From: Bordetella parapertussis
GTDB lineage: Bacteria; Pseudomonadota; Gammaproteobacteria; Burkholderiales; SG8-41
DNA: 39,768 nt
Assembly (NCBI GenBank): GCA_945906935.1
Contig: CAMDSO010000025.1
Span: 1 to 39,768, forward strand
Reading direction: 5' to 3'
Made by a program: the position numbers and the translations under genes. This document shows positions 1 through 7,817 of this stretch, in pieces. The notes under the pieces were generated by a model, which saw only the letters and a program-made list of their open reading frames with translations, did not search any database and was not told the DNA's origin. How positions within the stretch are numbered: the stretch's first letter is position 1; each line of letters starts with the position of its first letter.

Positions 1-70
1 CAGCCGCCCGGCAGGGCGAGCAGCACAGGGCAGTCCGAAGGACCGGCGAACCAGGGGCCGGCTTCTTTTG

Positions 71-102
71 GTTACTTTTCTTGACGGTTCAAGAAAAGTA
101 AC
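71..102. repeat. Perfect 14-bp-arm inverted repeat (REP-like)
   Basis: Two 14-base arms, at 71-84 and 89-102, are exact reverse complements separated by four bases. The core reads GTTACTTTTCTTGA and its complement. The palindrome is flanked by GC-rich complementary stretches (ccggc and gccgg types) between about 50 and 120, so the whole forms a compound hairpin. Similar elements with a TTACTTTTCTT core are, from memory, common intergenic repeats in Beta- and Gammaproteobacteria. No coding region is credible between 1 and 253. It could also end transcripts arriving from either side. Confidence 0.7.
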
Positions 103-253
103 TGGCCGCCGGGCCACCCCCGGCCAATAAGAAGTGCAGTCAGAAAAAAGATGCCTATACGTACGCCCCACCAACGAACGACGAGAGATACTAAAAAATC
201 CAGCGTAATGCGCCACGCTGCCCCGCACCTTGCACCCCACCAAATCCTACAAC

Positions 254-1195
254 CTACAACGGCACCGCATAACTCAAAACCCTGCCCTCAAGCCAGGCCC
301 GCACATCAGTCATGAATTTGTGGTGCCGCCCTTCGCGCACTTCTTTGGTCGAGGTGCCGATGTGCGCGGCCAGCACGACGTTGTCGAGCGCACGCAGGGC
401 CGCCGGCACTTGTGGTTCGTCGCGAAAGACGTCAAGCGCCGCACCGGCGATGCCGCCGTTTTGCAGCGCATTGATCAGCGCATCTTCATCGACGATGGCG
501 CCGCGTGCGACGTTGACGAGAAAGCCCTCGGGTCCCAGCGCCTGCAGGATGCGCGCATCGACCAGATCGCGCGTGGTTTCGCTGAGCGCACAAGTCACCA
601 CCAGACAGTCGACTTCGCGCGCCATGGTTTCGAGGTCTGCGTAATACGGCAGGGTGGTGTCGTCCTTGCGGCGCGGGCCGTGATAACAAACCCGCATGCC
701 GAAGGCGATGGCTAGTCGTGCAATTTCGCGGCCGATACGGCCGAAGCCGATGATGCCGCAGCTCTTGCCACGCACTTCAACACCGGCCGGAAATACGCCC
801 GCCGTCCATTTGCCGGCGCGCACGAAGCGGTCTGATTCGCAGAGCCGGCGCATGACGGCGATGATCAGTCCCATCGCCAGATCGGCCACCGGCTCGGCGG
901 TGGAGTCCGGTGTATGCGTCACTACCACGCCGCGCCGTTTCGCTTCGGCGCGGTCGATCAGGGTGTAATAAGGGCCGAAGCAGGACAGCAATTCGAGCCC
1001 GGGTAACCGTTCGAAATCGCGCCGGCTGAAGCCATGTGGCGTGGTGGTGACCGCCACGCGTATCGCCGTGCCGCGGCTGTGCAGGAAGGCTTCGGGTTCA
1101 TTGATCGTCCACAGACGGTGCACGGTGAAGTCGCGTTCAAGGTCGGCGATCGCCGGTTCGTATATCGCGCGCAGTATGACCAGTTCGGGTTTCAT
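254..1195 (-). CDS. D-2-hydroxyacid dehydrogenase family protein (NAD(P)-dependent)
   Basis: A 313-residue protein of normal length for the D-isomer 2-hydroxyacid dehydrogenases, cytoplasmic enzymes that interconvert 2-keto acids and D-2-hydroxy acids. The Rossmann motif GFGRIG lies at 150-155. The catalytic triad is visible as Arg231 in NVARGA, Glu260 in RDEP and His278 in AAHIG. It is the last gene of a five-gene minus-strand operon; its ATG shares one base with the TGA of the upstream Bug gene (TGATG), which implies translational coupling. With a gluconate-dehydrogenase-like pair upstream, a 2-ketogluconate or hydroxypyruvate reductase role (GhrB-like) is a reasonable inference. Substrate cannot be read from sequence; the family call is firm. 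Confidence 0.9.
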   Translation of the reverse strand: MKPELVILRAIYEPAIADLERDFTVHRLWTINEPEAFLHSRGTAIRVAVTTTPHGFSRRDFERLPGLELLSCFGPYYTLIDRAEAKRRGVVVTHTPDSTAEPVADLAMGLIIAVMRRLCESDRFVRAGKWTAGVFPAGVEVRGKSCGIIGFGRIGREIARLAIAFGMRVCYHGPRRKDDTTLPYYADLETMAREVDCLVVTCALSETTRDLVDARILQALGPEGFLVNVARGAIVDEDALINALQNGGIAGAALDVFRDEPQVPAALRALDNVVLAAHIGTSTKEVREGRHHKFMTDVRAWLEGRVLSYAVPL

Positions 1196-2175
1196 CAGGG
1201 CTCAAGTTTGATGTTGGAGTCACGCACGACCTTGACCAGGCGTGCCTGGTTGTCGCGCAGAAAAGTAGCGAATTCCTCGGGCGTGTTGCCGATGGGGAAT
1301 TGATTGAGTTGTTCGAGGCGCGCTTTGATTTCAGGCGTCTGCGTGGCGCCGGCAAAGGCTGCGTGCAGTTTCTTGATCGCAGCGGGCGGTGTGCCGGCGG
1401 GAGCGACGACCCCGGCGAAGGTTTGCACATTGATCTGCGGAAAACCGAGTTCGGCAAAGGTCGGCACGTTGGGGATCGCCGGCAGGCGTTTTGCGCTGGT
1501 GGCGGCGAGTCCGCGCAGACGGCCGTCCTGAATGAAGGACACGCCACCCGAGCCGGCAATCAGCATCGGCACTTCGGCGGCGACCACTGCGGTGACCGCC
1601 GGGCCCGCACCCTTGTATGGGATGTGCGCCATCTTCAAGCCGAAGTGGCTGCGAAATTGTTCCATCGCCAGGTGGCCGGCGCTGCCGTCACCGGGCGAGC
1701 CGTAATTGACTTTGCCGGCATTCGCTTTGACGTGATCGACGAGTTCCTGCACGGTTTTTGGTGGGAACGATGGCGGGGAGACGAGAATCAGTGGTGTGGC
1801 GGTGATCAGGCTGACCGGTGTGAAATCTTTCAGCGCGTCGTAGCCGGCGTCTTTGACCAGCGTCGGATTGATGATGAACGCCGGGTCCATCACACCGATG
1901 GTATAGCCGTCGGCGGGCGAGGTTTGCGTCATGCGCGTGCCGATCAGCGTGCCGCCGCCGGCACGGTTATCGACGATCAGCGATTGGCCGAGTATTTCCA
2001 TCGCCTTGGCTTGCACGATGCGGATGGTGATATCCGAGCCGCCGCCAGCGGCGTAGGGCACGATGACGCGCACCGGGCGTGTCGGATAGTCTTGCGCGTA
2101 ACAGTGGTTTGCAACGGTGGCAGTCACGAAGAGAGTGCTGCAGGCGGCGATAAAGGTCTTAAGGCGTTTGTGCAT
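1195..2175 (-). CDS. Bug/TctC-family periplasmic solute-binding protein
   Basis: A 326-residue tripartite tricarboxylate transporter receptor (Bug family), predicted to bind a carboxylated solute in the periplasm. A Sec signal peptide covers about residues 1-27, ending CYA-Q. Family marks are YPTRPVRVIVPYAAGGGSD, then VDNRAGGG, SPADGYT and HIPYKGAG. The ATG at 2175 is chosen because GAGGAG stands just upstream and the signal peptide begins there; the frame stays open further 5' but that stretch is not protein-like. It lies 61 bases downstream of a second Bug gene and overlaps the dehydrogenase gene by one base. No TctA or TctB gene is nearby, so its transport partner is unknown. Confidence 0.92.
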   Translation of the reverse strand: MHKRLKTFIAACSTLFVTATVANHCYAQDYPTRPVRVIVPYAAGGGSDITIRIVQAKAMEILGQSLIVDNRAGGGTLIGTRMTQTSPADGYTIGVMDPAFIINPTLVKDAGYDALKDFTPVSLITATPLILVSPPSFPPKTVQELVDHVKANAGKVNYGSPGDGSAGHLAMEQFRSHFGLKMAHIPYKGAGPAVTAVVAAEVPMLIAGSGGVSFIQDGRLRGLAATSAKRLPAIPNVPTFAELGFPQINVQTFAGVVAPAGTPPAAIKKLHAAFAGATQTPEIKARLEQLNQFPIGNTPEEFATFLRDNQARLVKVVRDSNIKLEP

Positions 2176-2236
2176 GAGAGGCTCCTCGGTCTGGGGGTGC
2201 CGCCGTGACCGCTGCGCGTAACCCGGTGGATGGTGC

Positions 2237-3232
2237 TTATTGTGGTTCAATTTTCGCGGCACGCGCGATCTCACGATAGCGTTTGAGATCGGCGCGAAAA
2301 ATCTGCTCGAACTGCGCGCGTGAGTCGGTGACCGGTTCGGACCCGGCGGCGAGGATGCTGTCGCGTAGTTGCGGCGCTTGCAGGGCGAGCCGGATTTCCT
2401 GATGCAGGCGGTTGACGATGGCCTCGGGTGTGCGCGCCGGCGCGAACCACGCGTGCCAGCCGGTTTGATAGACAAAACCGGCATAACCGCTCTCGACAAA
2501 GGTCGGCACCTCGGGCAGCGCCGGCAGGCGCGCCGCGCCCGTAAAACCGAGCGCACGCAGGCGGCCCGCCTTGACGTGCGCGAGTGTGGTGACGGCGGCG
2601 GCAAAATGCACATGGACTTCGCCGCCCACCACCGCGTTGAATGCCGGTCCGCCGCCTTTATAAGGCACATGCTGCAGCGAGATGCTGGCATTCATATTGA
2701 GCAGTTCACCGACCAAATGTTGGCCGTTGCCGATCCCGGCGGTGCTGTAGCGCAACGGTTTCTCACGCGCCAACGAGACGAGATCCTTCAAGGTCTGCGC
2801 ACCGGTCGCGGGATGTGCGACGAACACATAGCCCGGACCGTTGACGAAGTTGGCAATCGGCACGAAATCCTTTTCCGTGTCATAGGGAAGCTTGCGATAG
2901 ATCGCCGGATTGATGGCAAACACCGATGCGGTGCTGAGCAGGGTGTAGCCGTCGGCCGGCGCCTTCGACACGATATCGATGCCGATGATGCCGTTGGCGC
3001 CGCCGCGGTTGTCGACAACGATGGTCTGACCCAGCCGGCTTTCAAGCTGGCGTGCGAGCAGGCGCGCCATGACATCGACGCTGCCACCCGATGGTGCCGG
3101 CACCACCAGGCGCACCGGATGATCGGGGTAGCCGTCGCCGCCGCGTCCGCGTTCGGCCGCAAGGGCAACGCTGCAGCACAGCAGGGCTGAGAGCAGGGCG
3201 CCCTGTGCGAGCGTCGGCGGGGTACGGTTCAG
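2237..3232 (-). CDS. Bug/TctC-family solute-binding protein, probable CTG start
   Basis: Residues match the Bug/TctC receptors: YPDHPVRLVVPAPSGGSVD, VDNRGGANGIIG, APADGYTLL and HVPYKGGGP. The signal-peptide hydrophobic stretch (ALLSALLCCSVALAAE) sits just after the end of the GMC gene, but no ATG, GTG or TTG occurs in frame at its front. The next in-frame candidate downstream is inside the mature domain, and the only ATG upstream (3379) would add out-of-frame GMC sequence. A CTG at 3230-3232 overlaps the GMC stop TGA (3229-3231) as CTGA, copying the usual ATGA coupling, and gives a 331-residue protein of normal family length. I therefore propose CTG initiation. An undetected frameshift is the alternative. 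Confidence 0.82.
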   Translation of the reverse strand: MNRTPPTLAQGALLSALLCCSVALAAERGRGGDGYPDHPVRLVVPAPSGGSVDVMARLLARQLESRLGQTIVVDNRGGANGIIGIDIVSKAPADGYTLLSTASVFAINPAIYRKLPYDTEKDFVPIANFVNGPGYVFVAHPATGAQTLKDLVSLAREKPLRYSTAGIGNGQHLVGELLNMNASISLQHVPYKGGGPAFNAVVGGEVHVHFAAAVTTLAHVKAGRLRALGFTGAARLPALPEVPTFVESGYAGFVYQTGWHAWFAPARTPEAIVNRLHQEIRLALQAPQLRDSILAAGSEPVTDSRAQFEQIFRADLKRYREIARAAKIEPQ

Positions 3233-4992
3233 ACCAGCAGCCCCGGCTTTTTCAAATACTGTTCGCGGATCGCATCGGCCGTCCAGCAGGCCAGCGCACC
3301 GATGGTGGCGGTCGGCGGGTTGGCGCTGTTGTTCGGGAAGGCGCTGCCACCGACGACGAAGACGTTGTTGACGTCCCACGATTGCAGATATTTATTCACC
3401 ACACTGAGCGAGGGATCGCTGCCCATCACCGCACCGCCGATGTTGTGTGTGCTTTGATAGGGTACGATGCTGTATTTGGCCGACACACCGTGGCTACCGG
3501 TTTTGGCCGGGCCGATCGCCTTCGCGATCTCCAGCGCTTTGGCCATGACGTGTTTGATCATCTTCTGCTCGTTTTCATGCCAGTCGAAGGTCATGCGCAG
3601 GAGCGGCAGGCCGTTGGCGTCGCGATAGGTCGGATCGAGATCGAGGTAGCAGTCGCGATAACTTTGACAGGCGCCGTGCAGATTGAGCGTGAAGTTACGG
3701 TTGTAGTAATGCGCTGCAGTTTTTTTCCAGGCCGCACCCCAGCCCGGCGTGCCCGGCGGCACTTGCTTGCCCTTGATCGGCGCCGCACCGCTGCTTTGCG
3801 CGGCGACGTAGCTGCCGCCGATAAAACCAAGGCCGGCGTGATCAAAGTTGTCGCCGTTGAAATCGTCGATCGCGGTGCCGCGCCCGCCGCCACCAATGAA
3901 CGGATTGAAGGTGCGGTCTTCAAAGAACATCTGGATCTTGCCGTGCGTCTGATAGGAATAATTGCGGCCCACCGTACCGGTGCCGCTGACCGGATCATAT
4001 TGCTTGCCGATGCCGGAGAGCATGAGCAGACGCACGTTGTTGAAAGTATACGCAGAGAGCACGACCAGATCGGCTGGTTGTTCGAACTCGCGGCCGCGCG
4101 CATCGATATAGGTGACGCCGACGGCGCGTTTGCCGGTCGAGTCGAGATTAATCTTGATGACGTTGGCGAGCGTGCGTAATTCAAAGTTGTCGTGACGGTC
4201 GAGCGCCGGCACCACGGTGTTGAGCGGGCTGGCTTTCGCCCCTTGCGCGCAGACGTGGCTGCCGCAGAAACCGCCGGTGATACATTCGCCGAGCATTTGT
4301 TTGTACGGATTGGTGTAGGCCTGGGTCATTGCCGCGGTCGGATTCGAATACGGTGTGTAACCAAAGCCGCGCGCCGCGTTGCCAAACAGTTCGCCGGTTT
4401 GCGTGGTCTTCGACGCCGGGTTGGGAAATTCGCGTGAACGCGCGCCTTCGAACGGATTGCCGCCGGCCTGGATCTCGCCATTGAGGTTGCCGGCCTTGCC
4501 GCCGACACCGTAGAGATGCTCGAACTGGTCGTAATAGGGCTCGAGATCTTCATAGCTGAGTCCCCAGTCATGATTGGTGCAATCAGCCGGCAGTTGCGAC
4601 GCGCCGTAGCGTTCGATCGTGCGGCTGCGTGATTCGAAATCCCACGGCAAAAAGCGTTTGGCGTGACAGCCCCAGTGCACGGCGGCACCACCGACACATT
4701 CGCCGGGCTTGAACGAACCGAGTTCGCGCATCGGCAGTGCGAGTTCGCTCATCTTGTTGCGAAAGGTGATGGTTTCGCGCGAGAGGTTTTGCAGGATATC
4801 GCTATGGCGGTCGTATTTGAGTTCGTCATCGACGTACGGCATGGCGAAATCATGCTGGGTGTCGAGCATGCGGCCGCGTTCGAAACCCACCACCTTGAGG
4901 CCGGTTTCGGCGAGCGATTTGCAGAGAATAGTACCGGCAAGACCGGCGCCGACGACAACCGCATCGACCGCTTTGAGTTTGGTGGCTGCCAT
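3229..4992 (-). CDS. GMC-family flavin oxidoreductase (gluconate 2-dehydrogenase large-subunit-like)
   Basis: A 587-residue FAD enzyme of the glucose-methanol-choline superfamily, closest in layout to the flavoprotein subunit of membrane gluconate/sugar dehydrogenases. The ADP-binding motif GAGLAG is near residue 16 and an FERGR-type continuation follows. The C-terminal GMC_oxred_C region carries the catalytic His in STHNIGG and the Asn in NSANPPTATIGAL. The ATG at 4992 has AAGGA before it and lies one base after the stop of the subunit-3-like gene, so the two are surely co-translated. No Tat or Sec signal is visible on either protein and no cytochrome c subunit gene follows, so location and electron acceptor are open. 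Likely substrates are sugars or aldonic acids (inference). Confidence 0.88.
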   Translation of the reverse strand: MAATKLKAVDAVVVGAGLAGTILCKSLAETGLKVVGFERGRMLDTQHDFAMPYVDDELKYDRHSDILQNLSRETITFRNKMSELALPMRELGSFKPGECVGGAAVHWGCHAKRFLPWDFESRSRTIERYGASQLPADCTNHDWGLSYEDLEPYYDQFEHLYGVGGKAGNLNGEIQAGGNPFEGARSREFPNPASKTTQTGELFGNAARGFGYTPYSNPTAAMTQAYTNPYKQMLGECITGGFCGSHVCAQGAKASPLNTVVPALDRHDNFELRTLANVIKINLDSTGKRAVGVTYIDARGREFEQPADLVVLSAYTFNNVRLLMLSGIGKQYDPVSGTGTVGRNYSYQTHGKIQMFFEDRTFNPFIGGGGRGTAIDDFNGDNFDHAGLGFIGGSYVAAQSSGAAPIKGKQVPPGTPGWGAAWKKTAAHYYNRNFTLNLHGACQSYRDCYLDLDPTYRDANGLPLLRMTFDWHENEQKMIKHVMAKALEIAKAIGPAKTGSHGVSAKYSIVPYQSTHNIGGAVMGSDPSLSVVNKYLQSWDVNNVFVVGGSAFPNNSANPPTATIGALACWTADAIREQYLKKPGLLV

Positions 4993-4993
4993 G

Positions 4994-5656
4994 TTAATCC
5001 TTCGCCTTGTTGTGCAGTGGAACGTGTTTTGGATAACCCTGGTTGTCGAGGGTCGCGCGGCCCTCCTGCACATCCAGAATACTCACCGGCTCGACCTGAT
5101 AGGGTTCGTTTTGTGTGTAGAGCAGTTCGCCGTAGTTCGACGCCGCCACGCCGGGGAAGCCGAGCAGTTTCCAGCCGGCCTTGTCGCGATTGCCGCCATA
5201 GAGCGGATCGCTGAAAAAACCTTCTTCGGTATTGCGCCAGAGGAGACCGAAGAACAGTTTGGCCCGCAGTGACGGCAGTTCGATGGCGTCCTTTTCCAGC
5301 GCCTGCAACACTTCGTCCTGCTGTTCGCCGGAGAGCATGCGGAAGGCTTTGCCGTACTGGCGTTTGCAGTGGGTCTCGGTTTCGGCGATGCCATAGCGAT
5401 AAATTTCCTGCGGCGTCAGGCGCGACTGAAAACCCTGCTGCGCCGTGCCTTCGGTCCACGGTCCGCTACGGTAATTGCGACCGTGCATGCCCCACGTACT
5501 GGTGAGCTGGCCGTCGATGTAAGCCGTGACGCCGGCGTCACGTGCGCCGGGGCCGAGTTCATCGGTCGGAATCAGGCGTTCGACTGCCGCATCAAGAAAC
5601 TGCACTTCAGGCCTCGTCAGGAAGCCGTAGGCATGCTGGTTTGAGGTGTCCTGCAT
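4994..5656 (-). CDS. Gluconate 2-dehydrogenase subunit 3-like protein
   Basis: A 220-residue protein that resembles the small subunit 3 of gluconate 2-dehydrogenase complexes (Gluconate_2-dh3 family): an N-terminal LTRPEVQFLDAAVERLIPTD segment, a central helical part and a GFPG region. It is the first gene of the minus-strand operon and directly precedes the flavoprotein, as in known complexes. The ATG at 5656 is preceded by GAGGAG ten bases upstream; an in-frame GTG at 5683 has no ribosome site. Classical subunit 3 proteins carry a Tat signal that exports the flavoprotein as a passenger. None is visible here, which would leave the complex in the cytoplasm or exported by another route. Confidence 0.82.
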   Translation of the reverse strand: MQDTSNQHAYGFLTRPEVQFLDAAVERLIPTDELGPGARDAGVTAYIDGQLTSTWGMHGRNYRSGPWTEGTAQQGFQSRLTPQEIYRYGIAETETHCKRQYGKAFRMLSGEQQDEVLQALEKDAIELPSLRAKLFFGLLWRNTEEGFFSDPLYGGNRDKAGWKLLGFPGVAASNYGELLYTQNEPYQVEPVSILDVQEGRATLDNQGYPKHVPLHNKAKD

Positions 5657-6022
5657 CAAGTTAATACTCCTCTTGTTCGGCACGCACGCCGGCGGCCTTG
5701 GTGATGGAAGTCCAGATCACAAGATCGGCCCGCATCCTGTGCTGATAGGTAATTGCGCTGCCTGCAGAGCAGGGTGTCAGCGCAATGCATGAGGCACACG
5801 CCGGCGCGATGATGAGTGACAGGCGTGACATGGACCGCACGAAACTTAAGATTGGTTGGACGTTTGGTGATCTTATATTTCTTTCGAGTTTCCTCCCGCG
5901 CGGGCGGCGGCGTCAAGCCGCATCACGATTGCTTTGCCGCATTTAGCGGCGATGCTAAGCTCTAAAAAATTTGTGTAACAACCGGCGCAGCACAGTGCCG
6001 TTTTTTGTTGGGGAGAATTGTA
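5657..6022. other. Divergent intergenic region between two operons
   Basis: These 366 bases separate the minus-strand GMC operon from the plus-strand oxidoreductase gene and should hold both promoters. The part at 5840-5880 is clearly AT-richer than its surroundings. A small inverted repeat, GCCGC-attta-GCGGC, lies at 5936-5950. A minus-strand open frame of about 86 codons crosses the region but looks nothing like a protein. I see no further gene. Confidence 0.5.
5852..5879 (+). promoter_or_regulatory. Candidate sigma-70 promoter
   Basis: TTGGTT at 5852-5857 and TATATT at 5874-5879 are separated by 16 bases. The -10 matches five of six consensus positions and the -35 only about three. It would drive the oxidoreductase gene starting at 6023 with a leader of roughly 135 bases. 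It is one of few AT-rich spots in a GC-rich setting, but the call is made by eye. Confidence 0.25.
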
Positions 6023-7033
6023 ATGCGGTGGGGCATCATCGGTCTGGGCGATATCGCCGAACGCAATTTCACGCCGGCACTCGCGCTGGCGGAAGATTCG
6101 GAACTGGTTTCAGTGCTCAGTCGCAGCCGCGAGAAGGCGGCGGCCTTTGCAAAAAAACACGGTGTGCCGCGCGCCTTTGATACGCTCGAAGGCATGCTCG
6201 CTGATCCACAGCTGGACGCGGTGTATATCGCCTCGCCCAACGGTTTGCATGCCGAACAGACGATCGCCGCGGCACGCGCCGGTAAACACGTCTTGTGCGA
6301 CAAGCCGATGACACTGACCGTCGAAGACGGCGAGCGCATGATCCGCGCCTGCGAGGATCACAAGGTCCGGCTCGGCGTCGCTTTTCGCAATCGTTATCAT
6401 CAGGCGCATATCGACGCACGGCACCACGCGAGCAGCGGCGCGCTGGGTGAGTTGCAGATGGCCAGGGCGCAGTTGTTTGTCGGCGGCATACGCGGCCACT
6501 GGAAGGGCTGGCGCGTCGATCCGCTGCTCGGTGGTTCGGGTTCCATCGTCGGGCAGGCGGTGCATCCAGTCGATTTGTTGCGCTTTATCCTCGACAGCGA
6601 GGTGGAGTCGGTGTGCTGCGTCACCGATGAAAATCCGCCCGCACGGCCGGTCGATGAAATGACATACACCATCCTGACTTTTAAAAACGGTTGCCACGGT
6701 GTGGTGAGTTCTGGCGCGCTGGTGCCGCATTCGGATAACGATGTGGTGATTCACGGCAGCACGGCGCGGGTGTTTTGCAAAGGCACGCTCGGCACGCCCA
6801 AGCCGGGTAAGCCGCAGGAGGCTTTTATTGAAGGCGATGCCGCCGGACTCAGCGTTCGTTGCCCGGCGGACGATACCGCGCAGTCGCGCACGGCGCGGCT
6901 GATTGAAGATTTCAACCGGCATATTCTGCACGGTAGCGAAACCGCGGTGTCGGCGCAGAACGGCTTGCAGATGGTGCGCATCGCCAATGCCATGCTTGAA
7001 TCGAGCCGGCGCGGCAAGACTATCCGTCTGTGA
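6023..7033 (+). CDS. Gfo/Idh/MocA-family NAD(P)-dependent oxidoreductase
   Basis: A 336-residue dehydrogenase of the glucose-fructose oxidoreductase / inositol dehydrogenase / MocA family, cytoplasmic and usually acting on sugars or cyclitols. The N-terminal nucleotide-binding motif is GLGDIA at residues 7-12. The family EKP motif appears as CDKP with Lys94. A substrate-side HPVDLLRF motif follows in the C-terminal domain. The ATG at 6023 is preferred over the in-frame TTG at 6005 because GGGGAG lies just before it and the Rossmann strand begins at once. No signal peptide. It is transcribed alone and is convergent with the methyltransferase gene, with only 22 bases between the stops. Exact substrate unknown. 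Confidence 0.9.
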   Translation: MRWGIIGLGDIAERNFTPALALAEDSELVSVLSRSREKAAAFAKKHGVPRAFDTLEGMLADPQLDAVYIASPNGLHAEQTIAAARAGKHVLCDKPMTLTVEDGERMIRACEDHKVRLGVAFRNRYHQAHIDARHHASSGALGELQMARAQLFVGGIRGHWKGWRVDPLLGGSGSIVGQAVHPVDLLRFILDSEVESVCCVTDENPPARPVDEMTYTILTFKNGCHGVVSSGALVPHSDNDVVIHGSTARVFCKGTLGTPKPGKPQEAFIEGDAAGLSVRCPADDTAQSRTARLIEDFNRHILHGSETAVSAQNGLQMVRIANAMLESSRRGKTIRL

Positions 7034-7055
7034 TGTGGGTAGCCGGCGGTGCGGT

Positions 7056-7637
7056 TCAGGCGGCCGCTGGTTTGCGTGCCGTCATGTTCAGACTGATCGG
7101 TAACTTGTACTGCATGGTGCTGGTGTCATCGAACAGATTGAATGCGTCGACACGGGTAATGTCGGTAAACCCCGCGTCGCTTAGGTATCCGCCGAGGAAG
7201 CTCTCATCAAGCCCGACATGATGCGTATCGGCCGCGTTGGTCTGCCCGCCAAACATCATTTGCATCACCTGAAAACGCTGTAACGTACTGAGTTCAGGAT
7301 CAAGAAACAGCCGACACAGGGTATGCAGGTCGGGCACGCTGACGCGTAGCATGGTGCCGGGTTGCAGTACGCGATAAAACTCACGCAAGGCGGTCGGCAG
7401 TTCGTCCTTGAAACGAAGATGTTCAAGCACATGCGAGGCGTAGATTTCGCTGACGCTGCCGTCGGCAAAGCGCGACAGATCGGCGCAATGACCGGTGTAA
7501 TCCACCTGTGGACCGGGGTAGATGTTAAATATTTTCCAGTCCGGATGTGCGATCTCGCCGCCGATATGCAGGCGCAGTGGTGCGTCGCCGGTGGGCGCGC
7601 GTGGATTCGTCAAACGGCGGAGCAGAGAACCGAGCAT
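7056..7637 (-). CDS. Small class I SAM-dependent methyltransferase-like protein
   Basis: About 193 residues with a truncated class I methyltransferase core of the COG4627 type. An LHIGGE motif near the N-terminus stands in for the usual glycine-rich SAM loop. A YASHVLEHL motif and a FYRVLQPGTMLRVSVPDL strand-turn follow, all typical of the family. A TTG at 7652 would add five residues; neither start has a clear ribosome site and the ATG is chosen by default. The gene is alone on its strand between plus-strand genes. The target is unknown; relatives often sit in surface polysaccharide regions, but no such genes occur here. Confidence 0.8.
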   Translation of the reverse strand: MLGSLLRRLTNPRAPTGDAPLRLHIGGEIAHPDWKIFNIYPGPQVDYTGHCADLSRFADGSVSEIYASHVLEHLRFKDELPTALREFYRVLQPGTMLRVSVPDLHTLCRLFLDPELSTLQRFQVMQMMFGGQTNAADTHHVGLDESFLGGYLSDAGFTDITRVDAFNLFDDTSTMQYKLPISLNMTARKPAAA

Positions 7638-7817
7638 AGGCAAGTATTTCAACGCTGTTGATCAGGGCGGCTGGACTGAGTCCGGGCATGGCGGTGTGGC
7701 AGGTCGTGATATGAATGCTGCACAATACCAAAACATCACCATGCTGCGATATTGCCTGTAAAGCAAGGCGCTGCCAAGATTTTTTGCGCGGCGGCGCAAC
7801 GGTTACGAGAGGAAGCT

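Noticed and set aside
3233-3379. Extension of the second Bug gene to ATG 3379
   Set aside because: The extra 49 residues are the GMC C-terminus read in the wrong frame and would bury the signal peptide inside the protein.
5656-5916. Minus-strand frame of 86 codons upstream of the GMC operon
   Set aside because: No ribosome site, biased and unstructured sequence, and it runs into the true start of the subunit-3-like gene; the space is better explained as promoter region.
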